Shown here one piece after another: positions 1 through 13,800 of a stretch of DNA of 64,000 bases (position 1 is the first letter of the stretch; each line of letters begins with the position of its first letter). The translations under genes were made by a program, and so were the position numbers. Where the stretch lies: contig OY978529.1 in NCBI GenBank assembly GCA_963854835.1, positions 12,361,139-12,425,138 on the forward strand. The letters are read 5' to 3'. Source of the DNA: Megamerina dolium (Eukaryota; Arthropoda; Insecta; Diptera; Megamerinidae). The notes below the pieces were generated by a model. It was given only the letters and a program-made list of their open reading frames with translations. It was not told the origin of the DNA and searched no databases.

Positions 1-1
1 A

Positions 2-886
2 TTTTTAGAGCAAGCCCTTATCCAGCACGCTCTGCATTTATTATATTCTCGTGGTTATACACCTCTCTACACCCCATTCTTCATGCGGAAAGAGGTGATG
101 CAAGAAGTAGCACAACTTTCACAATTTGATGAAGAACTTTATAAAGTATTGGGGAAGGGTAGCGAACGGACTGAAGACGCTGGGATAGATGAAAAGTATT
201 TGATTGCCACTTCAGAACAACCAATCGCAGCTTATCACCGCGATGAGTGGTTACCTGAAGCTTCTCTTCCAATTAAGTACGCAGGTTTGTCTACATGCTT
301 TCGACAAGAAGTTGGTTCTCACGGGCGTGACACAAGAGGTATCTTTCGTGTACACCAATTTGAAAAAGTCGAACAATTTGTTCTCACCTCTCCGTTTGAC
401 AACAAATCTTGGGACATGATGGATGAAATGATTAAAAATGCAGAAGATTTTTGTCAGTCTCTTGGCATACCATATCGCATCGTAAATATTGTTTCGGGAG
501 CTCTCAATCATGCTGCGTCAAAAAAGCTCGATCTCGAAGCTTGGTTCGGTGGAAGTGGGGCATATCGTGAGTTGGTTTCATGTTCAAACTGTCTGGACTA
601 CCAAGCTCGAAGATTACACGTACGATATGGCCAAACAAAGAAGATGAATGCTGTGGTGGATTATGTTCATATGTTAAACGCTACAATGTGTGCTGCCACA
701 CGCGTTATATGTGCTATACTAGAGACACATCAAACAGAAACAGGTATTGCAGTGCCCAAACCACTTCAAAAGTATATGCCCGAAAAGTATCAGGAAGAGA
801 TACCATTTGTGAAACCAGCACCCATAGACACTGAAATAATATCAAAAGAAAAGAAATCTAAAACAAAATCTGCCACTCCTGCTTAA
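2..886 (+). CDS. SerRS: Cytosolic seryl-tRNA synthetase, 3' exon (partial)
   Basis: Charges tRNA-Ser with serine in the cytosol. The frame is already open at base 2, so the window starts inside an exon and the N-terminal tRNA-binding arm and early catalytic core lie upstream. What is visible is the C-terminal class II catalytic domain: motif 2 around [20 protein letters not shown], then [18 protein letters not shown] and the motif 3 region [19 protein letters not shown], followed by the basic, lysine-rich tail ([13 protein letters not shown]) typical of animal cytosolic SerRS. The stop is TAA at 884-886. Polyadenylation-like AATAAA signals follow at about 1009-1016. The ATG at 83 is internal, not the start. 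The family is clear; only the left truncation limits the call. Confidence 0.95.
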   Translation, partial: FLEQALIQHALHLLYSRGYTPLYTPFFMRKEVMQEVAQLSQFDEELYKVLGKGSERTEDAGIDEKYLIATSEQPIAAYHRDEWLPEASLPIKYAGLSTCFRQEVGSHGRDTRGIFRVHQFEKVEQFVLTSPFDNKSWDMMDEMIKNAEDFCQSLGIPYRIVNIVSGALNHAASKKLDLEAWFGGSGAYRELVSCSNCLDYQARRLHVRYGQTKKMNAVVDYVHMLNATMCAATRVICAILETHQTETGIAVPKPLQKYMPEKYQEEIPFVKPAPIDTEIISKEKKSKTKSATPA

Positions 887-1289
887 TCTATTTATTTTCC
901 ATCCTCAACAAGTCGAATCTATGCAACATTAATAGTTTAGACAAACTATTGAAATTAAGATATATGTTATATACGTATGTGTACGACAATGTCAAAATAT
1001 TAATATAACAATAAAATAAAATGCTTTGCTAATCGAACGTTAATCTCCAAACGAGTTTGATTTTTGTGCCGGGATGCTATTATGTGTTTGTATGTCCAGC
1101 ACTTATTGCATCTATTTGTTCGTTAAAATTTTTATCAACGTCGCTTCCAATAGCGTGAGTTCTACAGTTATCAAAATAATGTATGTGCTGTGTTTGCACC
1201 CAAGAGGGTCTTTTTAATTGTAAAGCTTTAGTAGTCAGCTGCGAACAAATAGGAAAGAAAAATGTAAACAATGCCAAAAATTGTTTTCA
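887..1289. other. SerRS 3' UTR and intergenic sequence
   Basis: AT-rich, no credible coding frame. AATAAAATAAAAT near 1009-1021 is a good poly(A) signal candidate for SerRS. Nothing else recognised before the repeat that begins near 1290. Confidence 0.5.
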
Positions 1290-1790
1290 TATCAATTTTT
1301 ATGCAGAGTATACACGCACCAACCGTTGGTTCAACATGAGCATGCTGGATAAACGGTTGTATCATGTATAGCATGGTTGTACAACCAACTTTGATGATGA
1401 TCCAACCGTTGCATGAAGATCAAAACATTTTAATTTTTGTGGGCGAAGGTAACGATTGTAAAATGAATTGGAACGTGTATACGTAGATTGCACAACATGC
1501 TTTGTTTATATATGTCGTTATGCAGAGTATACATGCTCCAACCGTTGATTAAACACATTGTACAATGAGTTGGATGGCCAACATGAGTTGTACATGTACC
1601 AACACGATGTACAATGCGTTGTACAACTTCATTATTCTTCTATTCACCACGTTGAACATTTCGTAAAATTTCGTAATCGATGATACCGCTTTTTCCGTTA
1701 AATCAACTATAACGACGAATGTAAACAAAGCATGTTGACAGCGACGGAAAAAAACGGTGTATGCTGGCCCAAACAATCGTTTCACAAGAG
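1290..1790. repeat. Unclassified interspersed repeat rich in GTTGTACAAC palindromes
   Basis: The segment is full of short GGTTGTACAACC-like palindromes and AACCGTTG words. Its left part (about 1299-1505) matches the reverse complement of 3890-4165, sharing GTATACACGC, GGATAAACGGTTGTATCATG and TTGGAACGTGTATAC. Its right part (about 1640-1745) matches 3885-4000 in the same orientation, sharing ATCGATGATACCGCTTTTTC. So this locus looks like two copies in opposite orientation, or one nested in the other. No transposase is seen. I cannot place it in a known superfamily. Confidence 0.6.
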
Positions 1791-2279
1791 ATACACTTCT
1801 AGTAGTTCATATGCAAATTTACTATTTGGTAATTATTTATGTATTTTATTTAATTGATATATGTGTATTGCACTTTTATTATACATTCAATAACTATTTG
1901 AACATCCATTTAATGCAATATTTAATATTTTTTAAATGTTATAATTATTATTGTTAAAATGCAACCCTGTTTGCCTCACGTACTCTAAAGATAAAAGTTG
2001 GCCATCTTTAATACTTTGCGTTGAAGGACACGTAGTGATTGGGCATCACTTCATACAAATTCATGCATTTTAACTCAGCTGTCAGTTGTGTATGACGGAT
2101 TGGCGTATATAAAGTATTCTATGGCCTTCGTCTATTAACCTTTAAGCATCAGTGATAATTTCGATAGAACTATCGACAACTTTTTATCTCTAATGTCAAG
2201 ATTTTTAATGTGGTGATTGACGAAACGAATAAAAAAAAAATAAATATTGAAGGAACTCGTGGTTCCAAAGGTTTTCGAT
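1791..2279 (+). promoter_or_regulatory. Intergenic region with candidate METTL18 promoter
   Basis: AT-rich spacer without coding frames. A TATATAAAG string at about 2106-2114 lies some 165 bp before the METTL18 start codon and is a plausible core promoter, although fly housekeeping genes often lack TATA boxes. Weak call. Confidence 0.3.
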
Positions 2280-3380
<1,101 letters not shown>

Positions 3381-3556
3381 ATAATTTAAATATATTTAAA
3401 TGTACATACTATATATAAGTCATATGTTGTGCATACAATAATTGGGAAGCAACTTGACAAACGAATCAGATAAACTATTTAAGATTTGTTTTTTATTTTT
3501 GAATTCATCGGAAGTGGAAGCTATTCCAATAAACCAAAAGATTATTTTTGGTTTTA

Positions 3557-3830
3557 GGTGCGTTCGAGCTACGTAACAATTGCCGCCATCTTGCCTGTTT
3601 GCAGCACTGCTACTGATACTCTGCTGTAAGATTGTAAATTATTAATCCACAGCACGAGATTGCGATGCTATCGCGCTCAACCTGTAGTGCGAGTTCGTTT
3701 CTAAATTTGTCATTTCCTAAATGGAGAAACAAACAAAAAACTAGCAATTTGAAAATTTACGTATTTAAAAATAAAGAATATTGTTTCTCTTTCTCCATTT
3801 TCTTAATTTTTTGAATATTAATTTTTTTCT
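3557..3830. repeat. Degenerate MITE-like repeat, same family as 15291-15510
   Basis: The part at about 3695-3800 (GTGCGAGTTCGTTTCTAAAT, then TTTCCTAAATGGAGAAA and GTATTTAAAAATAAAGAATA) matches the reverse complement of 15300-15420, inside the TAA-flanked MITE at 15291-15510. The ends are not clean here. It recurs at 8316-8589 in the second copy of the duplication. Confidence 0.6.
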
Positions 3831-3884
3831 GCTTTAAAAAGAAACACAATCTAGACTGCCTTAGCTTAGTTAATTATCCTCATT

Positions 3885-4170
3885 TTCATCACGTTGAATA
3901 CTTCGCAAAATCCGGAATCGATGATACCGCTTTTTCCTTGAAGTCAACTATAGCGACAAATGTAAACAAAGTTTGTTGTACAACTTGCGTATACACGTTC
4001 CAATCCATTGTACAACCGCTAACTCTGCCCACCAAAAATTTAAACCTTTTAATTTTCATACAACCGTTGGACCCAGAGCAAAGTTGGTTGTACAACCATA
4101 CTTTACATGATACAACCGTTTATCCAACATGCCTATGTTGAACCAACAGTTGATGCGTGTATACCTTGCA
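3885..4170. repeat. GTTGTACAAC-type interspersed repeat, second locus
   Basis: Related to 1290-1790, as described there. It contains GTTGTACAAC twice and AACCGTT repeatedly. Its ends are CACGTTGAATACTTCG on the left and GCGTGTATACCTTGCATA on the right. Duplicated at 8644-8929. Confidence 0.6.
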
Positions 4171-4861
4171 TAACGTAATACTTTGGCAAATTTGCGACAC
4201 TGCGGTTATGATTGACATGTCGAATGCAGCAAATTCTCAAGAAAAAGGGTTCATTTTTATAAACAAATAAACCTTGGATACCATTTTGAACTCGAACATG
4301 AATCTTCAAGTAGACCCAAACAAATTTACTTTTCTTGTTAGAATTCCCATTACATTTCAATAAAAATAACAGCTGCATAAATTCGGTTATATGCAATTTT
4401 ATTGAATAATGCACAAACGCTAACTTATATATCAGATCGTTCGATTCAGAAAAATTAACATAAATATCAAGATTTTTCACTTCGCTTTCTCACGTTGTTG
4501 TTTATTACTTCATGCGTTGCCATGGTAAGTAATATCTCAAATTTACCTGCAATGGCACGCAATTTGAAATCAAACCTTGGAAATTTTCTTTCATCTCAAA
4601 TTGAGATATAAATTGGATTTGAAATTGCACAATTTCTCATAGATTGGAAAAAAGCTTTTTTCATGTATATTGGGATGAGCCCATGTTTTAATAGACGTAG
4701 AACAATAATAGAGATTTAGAGAAAGAAAAACAATAAAACGATGCTGACGCTATAAGGAAACCATTTATGACATTATTAGCCGAAGGTAAGAGAAAGCTAT
4801 TTTAGTTTCTCTACCTTATGTTCCTATGCCATTATATCAGCCTATCAAATTTTTTTAAGTG

Positions 4862-5825
4862 TATTCCTGCGTAAGTGGCTTCCGTAGCTCAGTGTTAGTG
4901 CGTTGACCTCCTGATCCGTAGGCCGTGGACTCAATCTCCGACTCTGACAACTTTAATATGGAAAGATTTTTCTTTCGAACAGTGGCCAACTGTCAGCAAG
5001 CAATTGGTAATGCTTTCGGCAGTAACAATTTTATTATAAAAAAAAAATGCTTCTTAAAGAACTGTGTGACAAAGCCCAGTAAAAGTGTCGTCACAAAGGG
5101 TCTGCCGTTCGGTACTGGTTAATATAAGCCACCTTCCATATATCGGGTATGTTAAGGGACATTAGGGAGAGGTTTAACACCCAAATTACTGCTTTCGCAG
5201 CAATTTCTTCTTTCCTGCCACCTTCCATCACACGCCAACAACCGTTTAACGCAGCGTGCCCCTTCCCCGCGTAGCATCCGTGGTGGCTTACACTGGGCAT
5301 GTGAGTCACCTGCTCGATAATTTGAGCTCTTATACGTATAGGGCGGCTCTGAATTCGCTGCTAGGGCGTTGCCCACCGCCAATTGCAGACTGCGAACAAC
5401 AGCTCCCTAGATCCGCTCGTGCCACTTTGACGCAGCTAAGATCTGGGTGGAGCGTCTATCTGAACTGCTACGTGCACCGGCTGACTGATACAATTCCAGC
5501 CCGTTGCCCGCGGTGCCAACAGAGCCCGCACGACATCCGTCATCTTTTCGCCCGCCCCAGAGGGCCTACACAAACTGGTAGGCCCTCTGCTCTATGGACG
5601 CACCCCCTGGAGGCTGCCGTATTTCTGGAGCTGGTCGATGTGAACAAAAACAAATCAACTAACTGGCTTACATACATATTCGTGATTTGGAAATCGTTGC
5701 CTGTTACAACAACAACAACATAAGTAGGTCACTTGTAATACTGGTCAAATTTAATAAGCACAACAGCACTGGTCTAAGTGTATGCTCTCAGAGAGAGGGC
5801 AACCCTAAGAAACTAACCTAACCTA
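4862..5825 (+). mobile_element. tRNA-derived SINE, plus orientation, split by a LINE insertion
   Basis: The head (from about 4874, GCTTCCGTAGCTCAGTG) looks like a tRNA gene 5' half with an A box and a decayed B box. The body (TTCGAACAG, GCAAGCAATTGGTAATG, TGACAAAGCCCAG) matches the other SINE copies listed below. Body 4862-5128 continues at 5720-5825 after a LINE insertion with ATAAG duplicated at 5124-5128 and 5720-5724. The tail ends CTAACCTAACCT. Probable SINE target duplications are TTTTTAAGTG (4852-4861) and TTTTTGAGTG (5826-5835). Confidence 0.8.
5129..5719 (+). mobile_element. 5'-truncated LOA/Jockey-like LINE, 3' end
   Basis: An open frame at 5256-5723 encodes the C-terminal end of a non-LTR reverse transcriptase polyprotein: LPRSARATLTQLRSGW, LNCYVHRL, then the Cys-His motif CPRCQQSPHDIRHLF and LWTHPLEAAVFLEL. 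It ends in a CAA-rich tail (ACAACAACAACAACA). This is the usual dead-on-arrival 3' fragment, inserted in the SINE with a 5-bp ATAAG duplication. The clade assignment is from motif resemblance only. Confidence 0.8.
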
Positions 5826-6060
5826 TTTTTGAGTGAAGTGCTATTTTCCCACAATGCAACAGTGGACATTCCTACGAACTTTTTATTCGGTACGCGATAT
5901 TTCATCCAAGACACCCCTAAGTTTGCTTATTGCTATGTTTTTACTCTACGTATCTATGACGACCTCTACACAGTCTAAGTGGTTATGTATTTCATGACTT
6001 TCGTCAAAATATATTATTAAATCTTTCAAACTTGACGTGTTGTTCAAAGTTAGAGTGTCT

Positions 6061-7859
6061 ATGATGGGGCCGCAGTGTGGAGCAGCAAGTGCAAATCATT
6101 TTAAAAATACGCGTTGGAATCGTATTCGTAAACGGTATTCTTCCAATGGAGTAATTTCAATCAAAACAGATGCAATTAAACGGTTTTTAGAAAAAGATTG
6201 CATCACAAAGAATAACTGCATTGCATTATATGGCATAGAAAAATTAGAAAATGGCTTGAATCCTCAATTGGTAATGAATATGCGTCATGAGATGGTTAGT
6301 TATATGCTAGCACCTATTTACACATATGATCTTCGATTGCTTCGATAATAATTTATTGGAAATTTTTTTCAGATAAAAAAAATGCATCCAAGAATGTACT
6401 CAAGTGCAATGACCAGAAATCAGTATAGCCATGTTTCACATGCAATACATAATGACGTCGTTGAAACCCACTTTATTAATCATACGTTGAATAAGTTTCG
6501 GCAACAACTACAAAAAAATAATTACGGCTCCAAAAAAATTTATTTAAATGATGCAGATCAAAATGATAACAGATTTTTGAATGAAATAAGACTGCCGGAA
6601 AACTTGGAAGTATCTGCTAAATATTTTCAAGACTTGAAATTGACAGCAATTGAACCTCCTCTGCAAACAATCGAAACTTTGAATGTATCCTTGTCAATAG
6701 AGGACGTAAACAAATTTCAATACGAAAACGACGAAAAGATGGAACGTTTTGATAAACAAATCCATAAGACCACTAGTACCAGTAACAAACAAAGTTATTA
6801 CAAAAACGAATGCATTACAGTGAAAAAAGAAAATGGTGTTAACATTAACAACCAACACCAAAATAATAATAATAATGAAACAATAAATGTCGTCGTTACC
6901 AAGGTCGACGCCCCTTATAAACAAGTGCACGATATGTGTTGCCGTAAAAAAAAGGAAATCATGTATGAAACTACTGAAGATTTGAGCTTATTAAATGAAC
7001 CGATGGCCAATGGAAACATTGGACTAGTCGCTTTTCATAGCCCAATGAACGATATTAAAGGTCAAAATGTCGCTTCAAACAGTAAACCGTTCAAGTTTAC
7101 AACAAATTATACTATCATGCAATTATATTTTCTCAAATGGATGCACTATATACAAATTATTAGAAATAAGAGAGAAGCTGTTGAATGTGGCAAAGATCGT
7201 AATCAGAGGATTACAATATTTTTAGATAACATACATAGGCATAGAGATCGCCTCGCAACAATCGTACCACTACATCGAAAAGTGAAATATAATGCAGGGT
7301 TACAAAGAGACTCTGACGCTGTACGAATTGAGCGACAACCTAATAACCCGATTAAATTATTTCAAATTGCAAAGGCATATCAAAATAAGTACATACTCTT
7401 GTGAGATTCTGAAAAACTTTCATGCACTTTATATGTATTCCATGTCTGTTTTATAGGATTAAAATTCAACAAGATATCATTCATCTGCAACGTTATAAAC
7501 TGGAACGTCAAGAACGTCTCATTATGGCTCTTAAGTTGCATAAAATTTTCGAACAGGCTTCTGAAGACAGGCATGCTATTCGTAATGATCTAAAGGACGT
7601 TATACATTCCAGTGGCCCTTCGAATAAGATGAAGGCGAAATGTTTAAAGTTCATTGAAACGTTGCACAATAAAAAAGATGATTGCTGCCCTTCCGATCAT
7701 TTGCAAGGGGCAACTGTTTTCAAATCAAAATTCTTTGAAAAAATGCAACAGCGAGAATTGGAGCGCAATATAAGACATGAGCAGGCCCATAAAAGACGAT
7801 TACAGAAAGAAGCTGTAGAACGCAAGTTTTTTTTCTGGCGACTGGTCGAAATATACTGA
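6061..7859 (+). pseudogene. Truncated chimeric copy of the CCDC191-like gene
   Basis: Identical to exons 1-3 of the complete gene at 10820-19638: exon 1 6061-6294, exon 2 6373-7388, exon 3 from 7457. At 7815 the duplication join interrupts exon 3. The frame runs 15 codons further into antisense-free but out-of-frame METTL18 sequence (ending FFFWRLVEIY) and stops at 7859. If transcribed it would give a protein of about 550 aa lacking the C-terminal coiled-coil third. Its upstream flank is the same as that of the complete gene, so it may keep a promoter. I call it a pseudogene because the end is lost. Confidence 0.75.
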
Positions 7860-8139
7860 ATTAACCAAAAATAAAAACAAATTTGATCTTATATTAACAT
7901 CTGAAACGATATATAATTCACAAAATTATCGTAAAATATTAGATGTATTTAGAGCTAGATTAGAAAAAAACGGAATTGTATTAGTGGCAGCGAAGACCTA
8001 TTATTTTGGTGTTGGAGGTGGATTAAGAGAATTTGAGAAACTTGTAAACGATGAAGGCCATTTTTGCCATAAAGTAGTCTGGGCTACAAGAGATGGTATT
8101 GGGAGAGAAATTTTGAGGTTAAACTTTTCAAATATGTAG
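7819..8139 (+). pseudogene. METTL18 exon 4 fragment made by the duplication
   Basis: Identical to 3060-3380, the last part of METTL18 exon 4 (through VGGGL and the stop). It lacks the SAM motif I exons, a promoter and a splice acceptor, and the sequence running into it is a different frame of the CCDC191-like chimera. It cannot make a methyltransferase. Confidence 0.85.
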
Positions 8140-9620
8140 ATAATTTAAATATATTTAAATGTACATACTATATATAAGTCATATGTTGTGCATACAATAA
8201 TTGGGAAGCAACTTGACAAACGAATCAGATAAACTATTTAAGATTTGTTTTTTATTTTTGAATTCATCGGAAGTGGAAGCTATTCCAATAAACCAAAAGA
8301 TTATTTTTGGTTTTAGGTGCGTTCGAGCTACGTAACAATTGCCGCCATCTTGCCTGTTTGCAGCACTGCTACTGATACTCTGCTGTAAGATTGTAAATTA
8401 TTAATCCACAGCACGAGATTGCGATGCTATCGCGCTCAACCTGTAGTGCGAGTTCGTTTCTAAATTTGTCATTTCCTAAATGGAGAAACAAACAAAAAAC
8501 TAGCAATTTGAAAATTTACGTATTTAAAAATAAAGAATATTGTTTCTCTTTCTCCATTTTCTTAATTTTTTGAATATTAATTTTTTTCTGCTTTAAAAAG
8601 AAACACAATCTAGACTGCCTTAGCTTAGTTAATTATCCTCATTTTCATCACGTTGAATACTTCGCAAAATCCGGAATCGATGATACCGCTTTTTCCTTGA
8701 AGTCAACTATAGCGACAAATGTAAACAAAGTTTGTTGTACAACTTGCGTATACACGTTCCAATCCATTGTACAACCGCTAACTCTGCCCACCAAAAATTT
8801 AAACCTTTTAATTTTCATACAACCGTTGGACCCAGAGCAAAGTTGGTTGTACAACCATACTTTACATGATACAACCGTTTATCCAACATGCCTATGTTGA
8901 ACCAACAGTTGATGCGTGTATACCTTGCATAACGTAATACTTTGGCAAATTTGCGACACTGCGGTTATGATTGACATGTCGAATGCAGCAAATTCTCAAG
9001 AAAAAGGGTTCATTTTTATAAACAAATAAACCTTGGATACCATTTTGAACTCGAACATGAATCTTCAAGTAGACCCAAACAAATTTACTTTTCTTGTTAG
9101 AATTCCCATTACATTTCAATAAAAATAACAGCTGCATAAATTCGGTTATATGCAATTTTATTGAATAATGCACAAACGCTAACTTATATATCAGATCGTT
9201 CGATTCAGAAAAATTAACATAAATATCAAGATTTTTCACTTCGCTTTCTCACGTTGTTGTTTATTACTTCATGCGTTGCCATGGTAAGTAATATCTCAAA
9301 TTTACCTGCAATGGCACGCAATTTGAAATCAAACCTTGGAAATTTTCTTTCATCTCAAATTGAGATATAAATTGGATTTGAAATTGCACAATTTCTCATA
9401 GATTGGAAAAAAGCTTTTTTCATGTATATTGGGATGAGCCCATGTTTTAATAGACGTAGAACAATAATAGAGATTTAGAGAAAGAAAAACAATAAAACGA
9501 TGCTGACGCTATAAGGAAACCATTTATGACATTATTAGCCGAAGGTAAGAGAAAGCTATTTTAGTTTCTCTACCTTATGTTCCTATGCCATTATATCAGC
9601 CTATCAAATTTTTTTAAGTG

Positions 9621-10584
9621 TATTCCTGCGTAAGTGGCTTCCGTAGCTCAGTGTTAGTGCGTTGACCTCCTGATCCGTAGGCCGTGGACTCAATCTCCGA
9701 CTCTGACAACTTTAATATGGAAAGATTTTTCTTTCGAACAGTGGCCAACTGTCAGCAAGCAATTGGTAATGCTTTCGGCAGTAACAATTTTATTATAAAA
9801 AAAAAATGCTTCTTAAAGAACTGTGTGACAAAGCCCAGTAAAAGTGTCGTCACAAAGGGTCTGCCGTTCGGTACTGGTTAATATAAGCCACCTTCCATAT
9901 ATCGGGTATGTTAAGGGACATTAGGGAGAGGTTTAACACCCAAATTACTGCTTTCGCAGCAATTTCTTCTTTCCTGCCACCTTCCATCACACGCCAACAA
10001 CCGTTTAACGCAGCGTGCCCCTTCCCCGCGTAGCATCCGTGGTGGCTTACACTGGGCATGTGAGTCACCTGCTCGATAATTTGAGCTCTTATACGTATAG
10101 GGCGGCTCTGAATTCGCTGCTAGGGCGTTGCCCACCGCCAATTGCAGACTGCGAACAACAGCTCCCTAGATCCGCTCGTGCCACTTTGACGCAGCTAAGA
10201 TCTGGGTGGAGCGTCTATCTGAACTGCTACGTGCACCGGCTGACTGATACAATTCCAGCCCGTTGCCCGCGGTGCCAACAGAGCCCGCACGACATCCGTC
10301 ATCTTTTCGCCCGCCCCAGAGGGCCTACACAAACTGGTAGGCCCTCTGCTCTATGGACGCACCCCCTGGAGGCTGCCGTATTTCTGGAGCTGGTCGATGT
10401 GAACAAAAACAAATCAACTAACTGGCTTACATACATATTCGTGATTTGGAAATCGTTGCCTGTTACAACAACAACAACATAAGTAGGTCACTTGTAATAC
10501 TGGTCAAATTTAATAAGCACAACAGCACTGGTCTAAGTGTATGCTCTCAGAGAGAGGGCAACCCTAAGAAACTAACCTAACCTA
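9621..10584 (+). mobile_element. tRNA-derived SINE, copy in the right duplicate
   Basis: Identical to 4862-5825 at +4759, including the nested LINE fragment (9888-10478). It was carried by the duplication and is not an independent insertion. Confidence 0.8.
9888..10478 (+). mobile_element. LOA/Jockey-like LINE 3' fragment, copy in the right duplicate
   Basis: Identical to 5129-5719; the open frame is at 10015-10482 with the same CPRCQQSPHDIRHLF motif and CAA tail. Carried by the tandem duplication. Confidence 0.8.
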
Positions 10585-10819
10585 TTTTTGAGTGAAGTGC
10601 TATTTTCCCACAATGCAACAGTGGACATTCCTACGAACTTTTTATTCGGTACGCGATATTTCATCCAAGACACCCCTAAGTTTGCTTATTGCTATGTTTT
10701 TACTCTACGTATCTATGACGACCTCTACACAGTCTAAGTGGTTATGTATTTCATGACTTTCGTCAAAATATATTATTAAATCTTTCAAACTTGACGTGTT
10801 GTTCAAAGTTAGAGTGTCT

Positions 10820-13800
10820 ATGATGGGGCCGCAGTGTGGAGCAGCAAGTGCAAATCATTTTAAAAATACGCGTTGGAATCGTATTCGTAAACGGTATTCT
10901 TCCAATGGAGTAATTTCAATCAAAACAGATGCAATTAAACGGTTTTTAGAAAAAGATTGCATCACAAAGAATAACTGCATTGCATTATATGGCATAGAAA
11001 AATTAGAAAATGGCTTGAATCCTCAATTGGTAATGAATATGCGTCATGAGATGGTTAGTTATATGCTAGCACCTATTTACACATATGATCTTCGATTGCT
11101 TCGATAATAATTTATTGGAAATTTTTTTCAGATAAAAAAAATGCATCCAAGAATGTACTCAAGTGCAATGACCAGAAATCAGTATAGCCATGTTTCACAT
11201 GCAATACATAATGACGTCGTTGAAACCCACTTTATTAATCATACGTTGAATAAGTTTCGGCAACAACTACAAAAAAATAATTACGGCTCCAAAAAAATTT
11301 ATTTAAATGATGCAGATCAAAATGATAACAGATTTTTGAATGAAATAAGACTGCCGGAAAACTTGGAAGTATCTGCTAAATATTTTCAAGACTTGAAATT
11401 GACAGCAATTGAACCTCCTCTGCAAACAATCGAAACTTTGAATGTATCCTTGTCAATAGAGGACGTAAACAAATTTCAATACGAAAACGACGAAAAGATG
11501 GAACGTTTTGATAAACAAATCCATAAGACCACTAGTACCAGTAACAAACAAAGTTATTACAAAAACGAATGCATTACAGTGAAAAAAGAAAATGGTGTTA
11601 ACATTAACAACCAACACCAAAATAATAATAATAATGAAACAATAAATGTCGTCGTTACCAAGGTCGACGCCCCTTATAAACAAGTGCACGATATGTGTTG
11701 CCGTAAAAAAAAGGAAATCATGTATGAAACTACTGAAGATTTGAGCTTATTAAATGAACCGATGGCCAATGGAAACATTGGACTAGTCGCTTTTCATAGC
11801 CCAATGAACGATATTAAAGGTCAAAATGTCGCTTCAAACAGTAAACCGTTCAAGTTTACAACAAATTATACTATCATGCAATTATATTTTCTCAAATGGA
11901 TGCACTATATACAAATTATTAGAAATAAGAGAGAAGCTGTTGAATGTGGCAAAGATCGTAATCAGAGGATTACAATATTTTTAGATAACATACATAGGCA
12001 TAGAGATCGCCTCGCAACAATCGTACCACTACATCGAAAAGTGAAATATAATGCAGGGTTACAAAGAGACTCTGACGCTGTACGAATTGAGCGACAACCT
12101 AATAACCCGATTAAATTATTTCAAATTGCAAAGGCATATCAAAATAAGTACATACTCTTGTGAGATTCTGAAAAACTTTCATGCACTTTATATGTATTCC
12201 ATGTCTGTTTTATAGGATTAAAATTCAACAAGATATCATTCATCTGCAACGTTATAAACTGGAACGTCAAGAACGTCTCATTATGGCTCTTAAGTTGCAT
12301 AAAATTTTCGAACAGGCTTCTGAAGACAGGCATGCTATTCGTAATGATCTAAAGGACGTTATACATTCCAGTGGCCCTTCGAATAAGATGAAGGCGAAAT
12401 GTTTAAAGTTCATTGAAACGTTGCACAATAAAAAAGATGATTGCTGCCCTTCCGATCATTTGCAAGGGGCAACTGTTTTCAAATCAAAATTCTTTGAAAA
12501 AATGCAACAGCGAGAATTGGAGCGCAATATAAGACATGAGCAGGCCCATAAAAGACGATTACAGAAAGAAGCTGAGCAAAAAGCACAGAAAGCTGCTATT
12601 GAAGAAGCAAAGGTAAACGCTTAACTCATATTTAGCATATAAATGGCTGAATACGAGGCCATATTTCTCCATGAAGGAATAATTAAAGGTACTGTATGTA
12701 GTGACAGGCACATTTTGACACTCCCCACGCTCAATGTTGCACTTTGGAAGTACGTAAAAACGTAGGAAAAACATACTTTCTGTTAGGGTCAAATAAAATA
12801 TGGATAACCCTGATTCTTGGTGTTAAAGATAATTTATTTATTTAGAAAATAGAACTTAATTTACTATTTTTATTCTTTTATTTATTTAAATGTTTAATGC
12901 GAAAGTGCATACGGCATTAAAAAAATAATTTTTTCACATCCATTCTTATATCGTATTTTTCACAAGAATTTGGTAAGCTATTTAAATAATTTTGGCAATT
13001 TGAAATATGTGTACCATTAAAATGAGAAAATACTGATTCTAAGATTTTTATATCCGAAAGGGATTGTGATGATGGTTTCTTCTCATAAACCCATATATAA
13101 TTTGGTTCTTTAGACAAATAATTACTTAATCATAATTTTCTTATTATATACCCCGCAACGTATTCCAGCGAATCCTCATGTAGACATTCAATATTGTCGC
13201 ACTCTTGAATGTCGCCACAGAATGCATATTCGTTTACTCCATTACCAATATCTGTAAGGAAGCTGCTCAGATCTTCCACTGAATCAAGTTTGAGCCAGTC
13301 GGTTTCATCGGCTTCTACATTACCGCGAGCCGCAAGAGTTTCCGTATTTCGGGCTGTGATTATAATGTATAGTATAATAAAACATAAGTATTGTCTTGAA
13401 CATAAATAACACAGCTGTGAGAATATAGTTGAAACCATAGTTCTCCTTAAGATAAAAATATAATTCCCTTAGGGAATTATTGCACAATAATATTCCTTTT
13501 TGGTACGGTAGTAAAGATTGTCTTCCAAAAGCACGAGTATCAAACAAACATGAGTCCATTTTCGAAATAATTTTTAATTGATTTTCCAAATCCATATCAA
13601 AGGGTTTTTTAAATTGAAGAAATCTAATTTGAATATAAATTCTGAACGAAAATGATAAAAGCAACGATGAAAAAAACGATAGTAATGCACACCCATATTT
13701 TTTTCATTAAAGTAAATTGTAAACTACAGTTTATAAATTTTCTTCGAAAATGAAAAAGTAAGTTTGCAAAGAGGCATTACTGATTTGCTTGGGGAGTCAG

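Larger units (their letters stand above)
7819..12574. repeat. 4.76 kb tandem duplication, right copy
   Basis: Second copy of the unit, in direct orientation. It starts with a 3' fragment of METTL18 and runs to exon 3 of the CCDC191-like gene, after which unique sequence (AGCAAAAAGC) continues the real gene. All internal features of the left copy recur here at +4759. Identity seems complete, implying a very recent event or an assembly artefact. Confidence 0.93.

Noticed and set aside
3889..4480. Short open frames of 68-115 codons between METTL18 and the CCDC191-like gene, repeated at +4759
   Set aside because: They lie in repeat DNA, have no domain, and are duplicated only because the whole unit is.
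4874..4945. tRNA gene on the plus strand (TAGCTCAGTG with A/B-box-like words)
   Set aside because: It is the head of a SINE: the same head plus body occurs in several copies, the cloverleaf is degraded, and retroposition scars flank other copies.
7422..7859. 145-codon frame ending FFFWRLVEIY as a novel gene
   Set aside because: It is exon 3 of the CCDC191-like gene run into the duplication join; the novel tail is out-of-frame METTL18 DNA.
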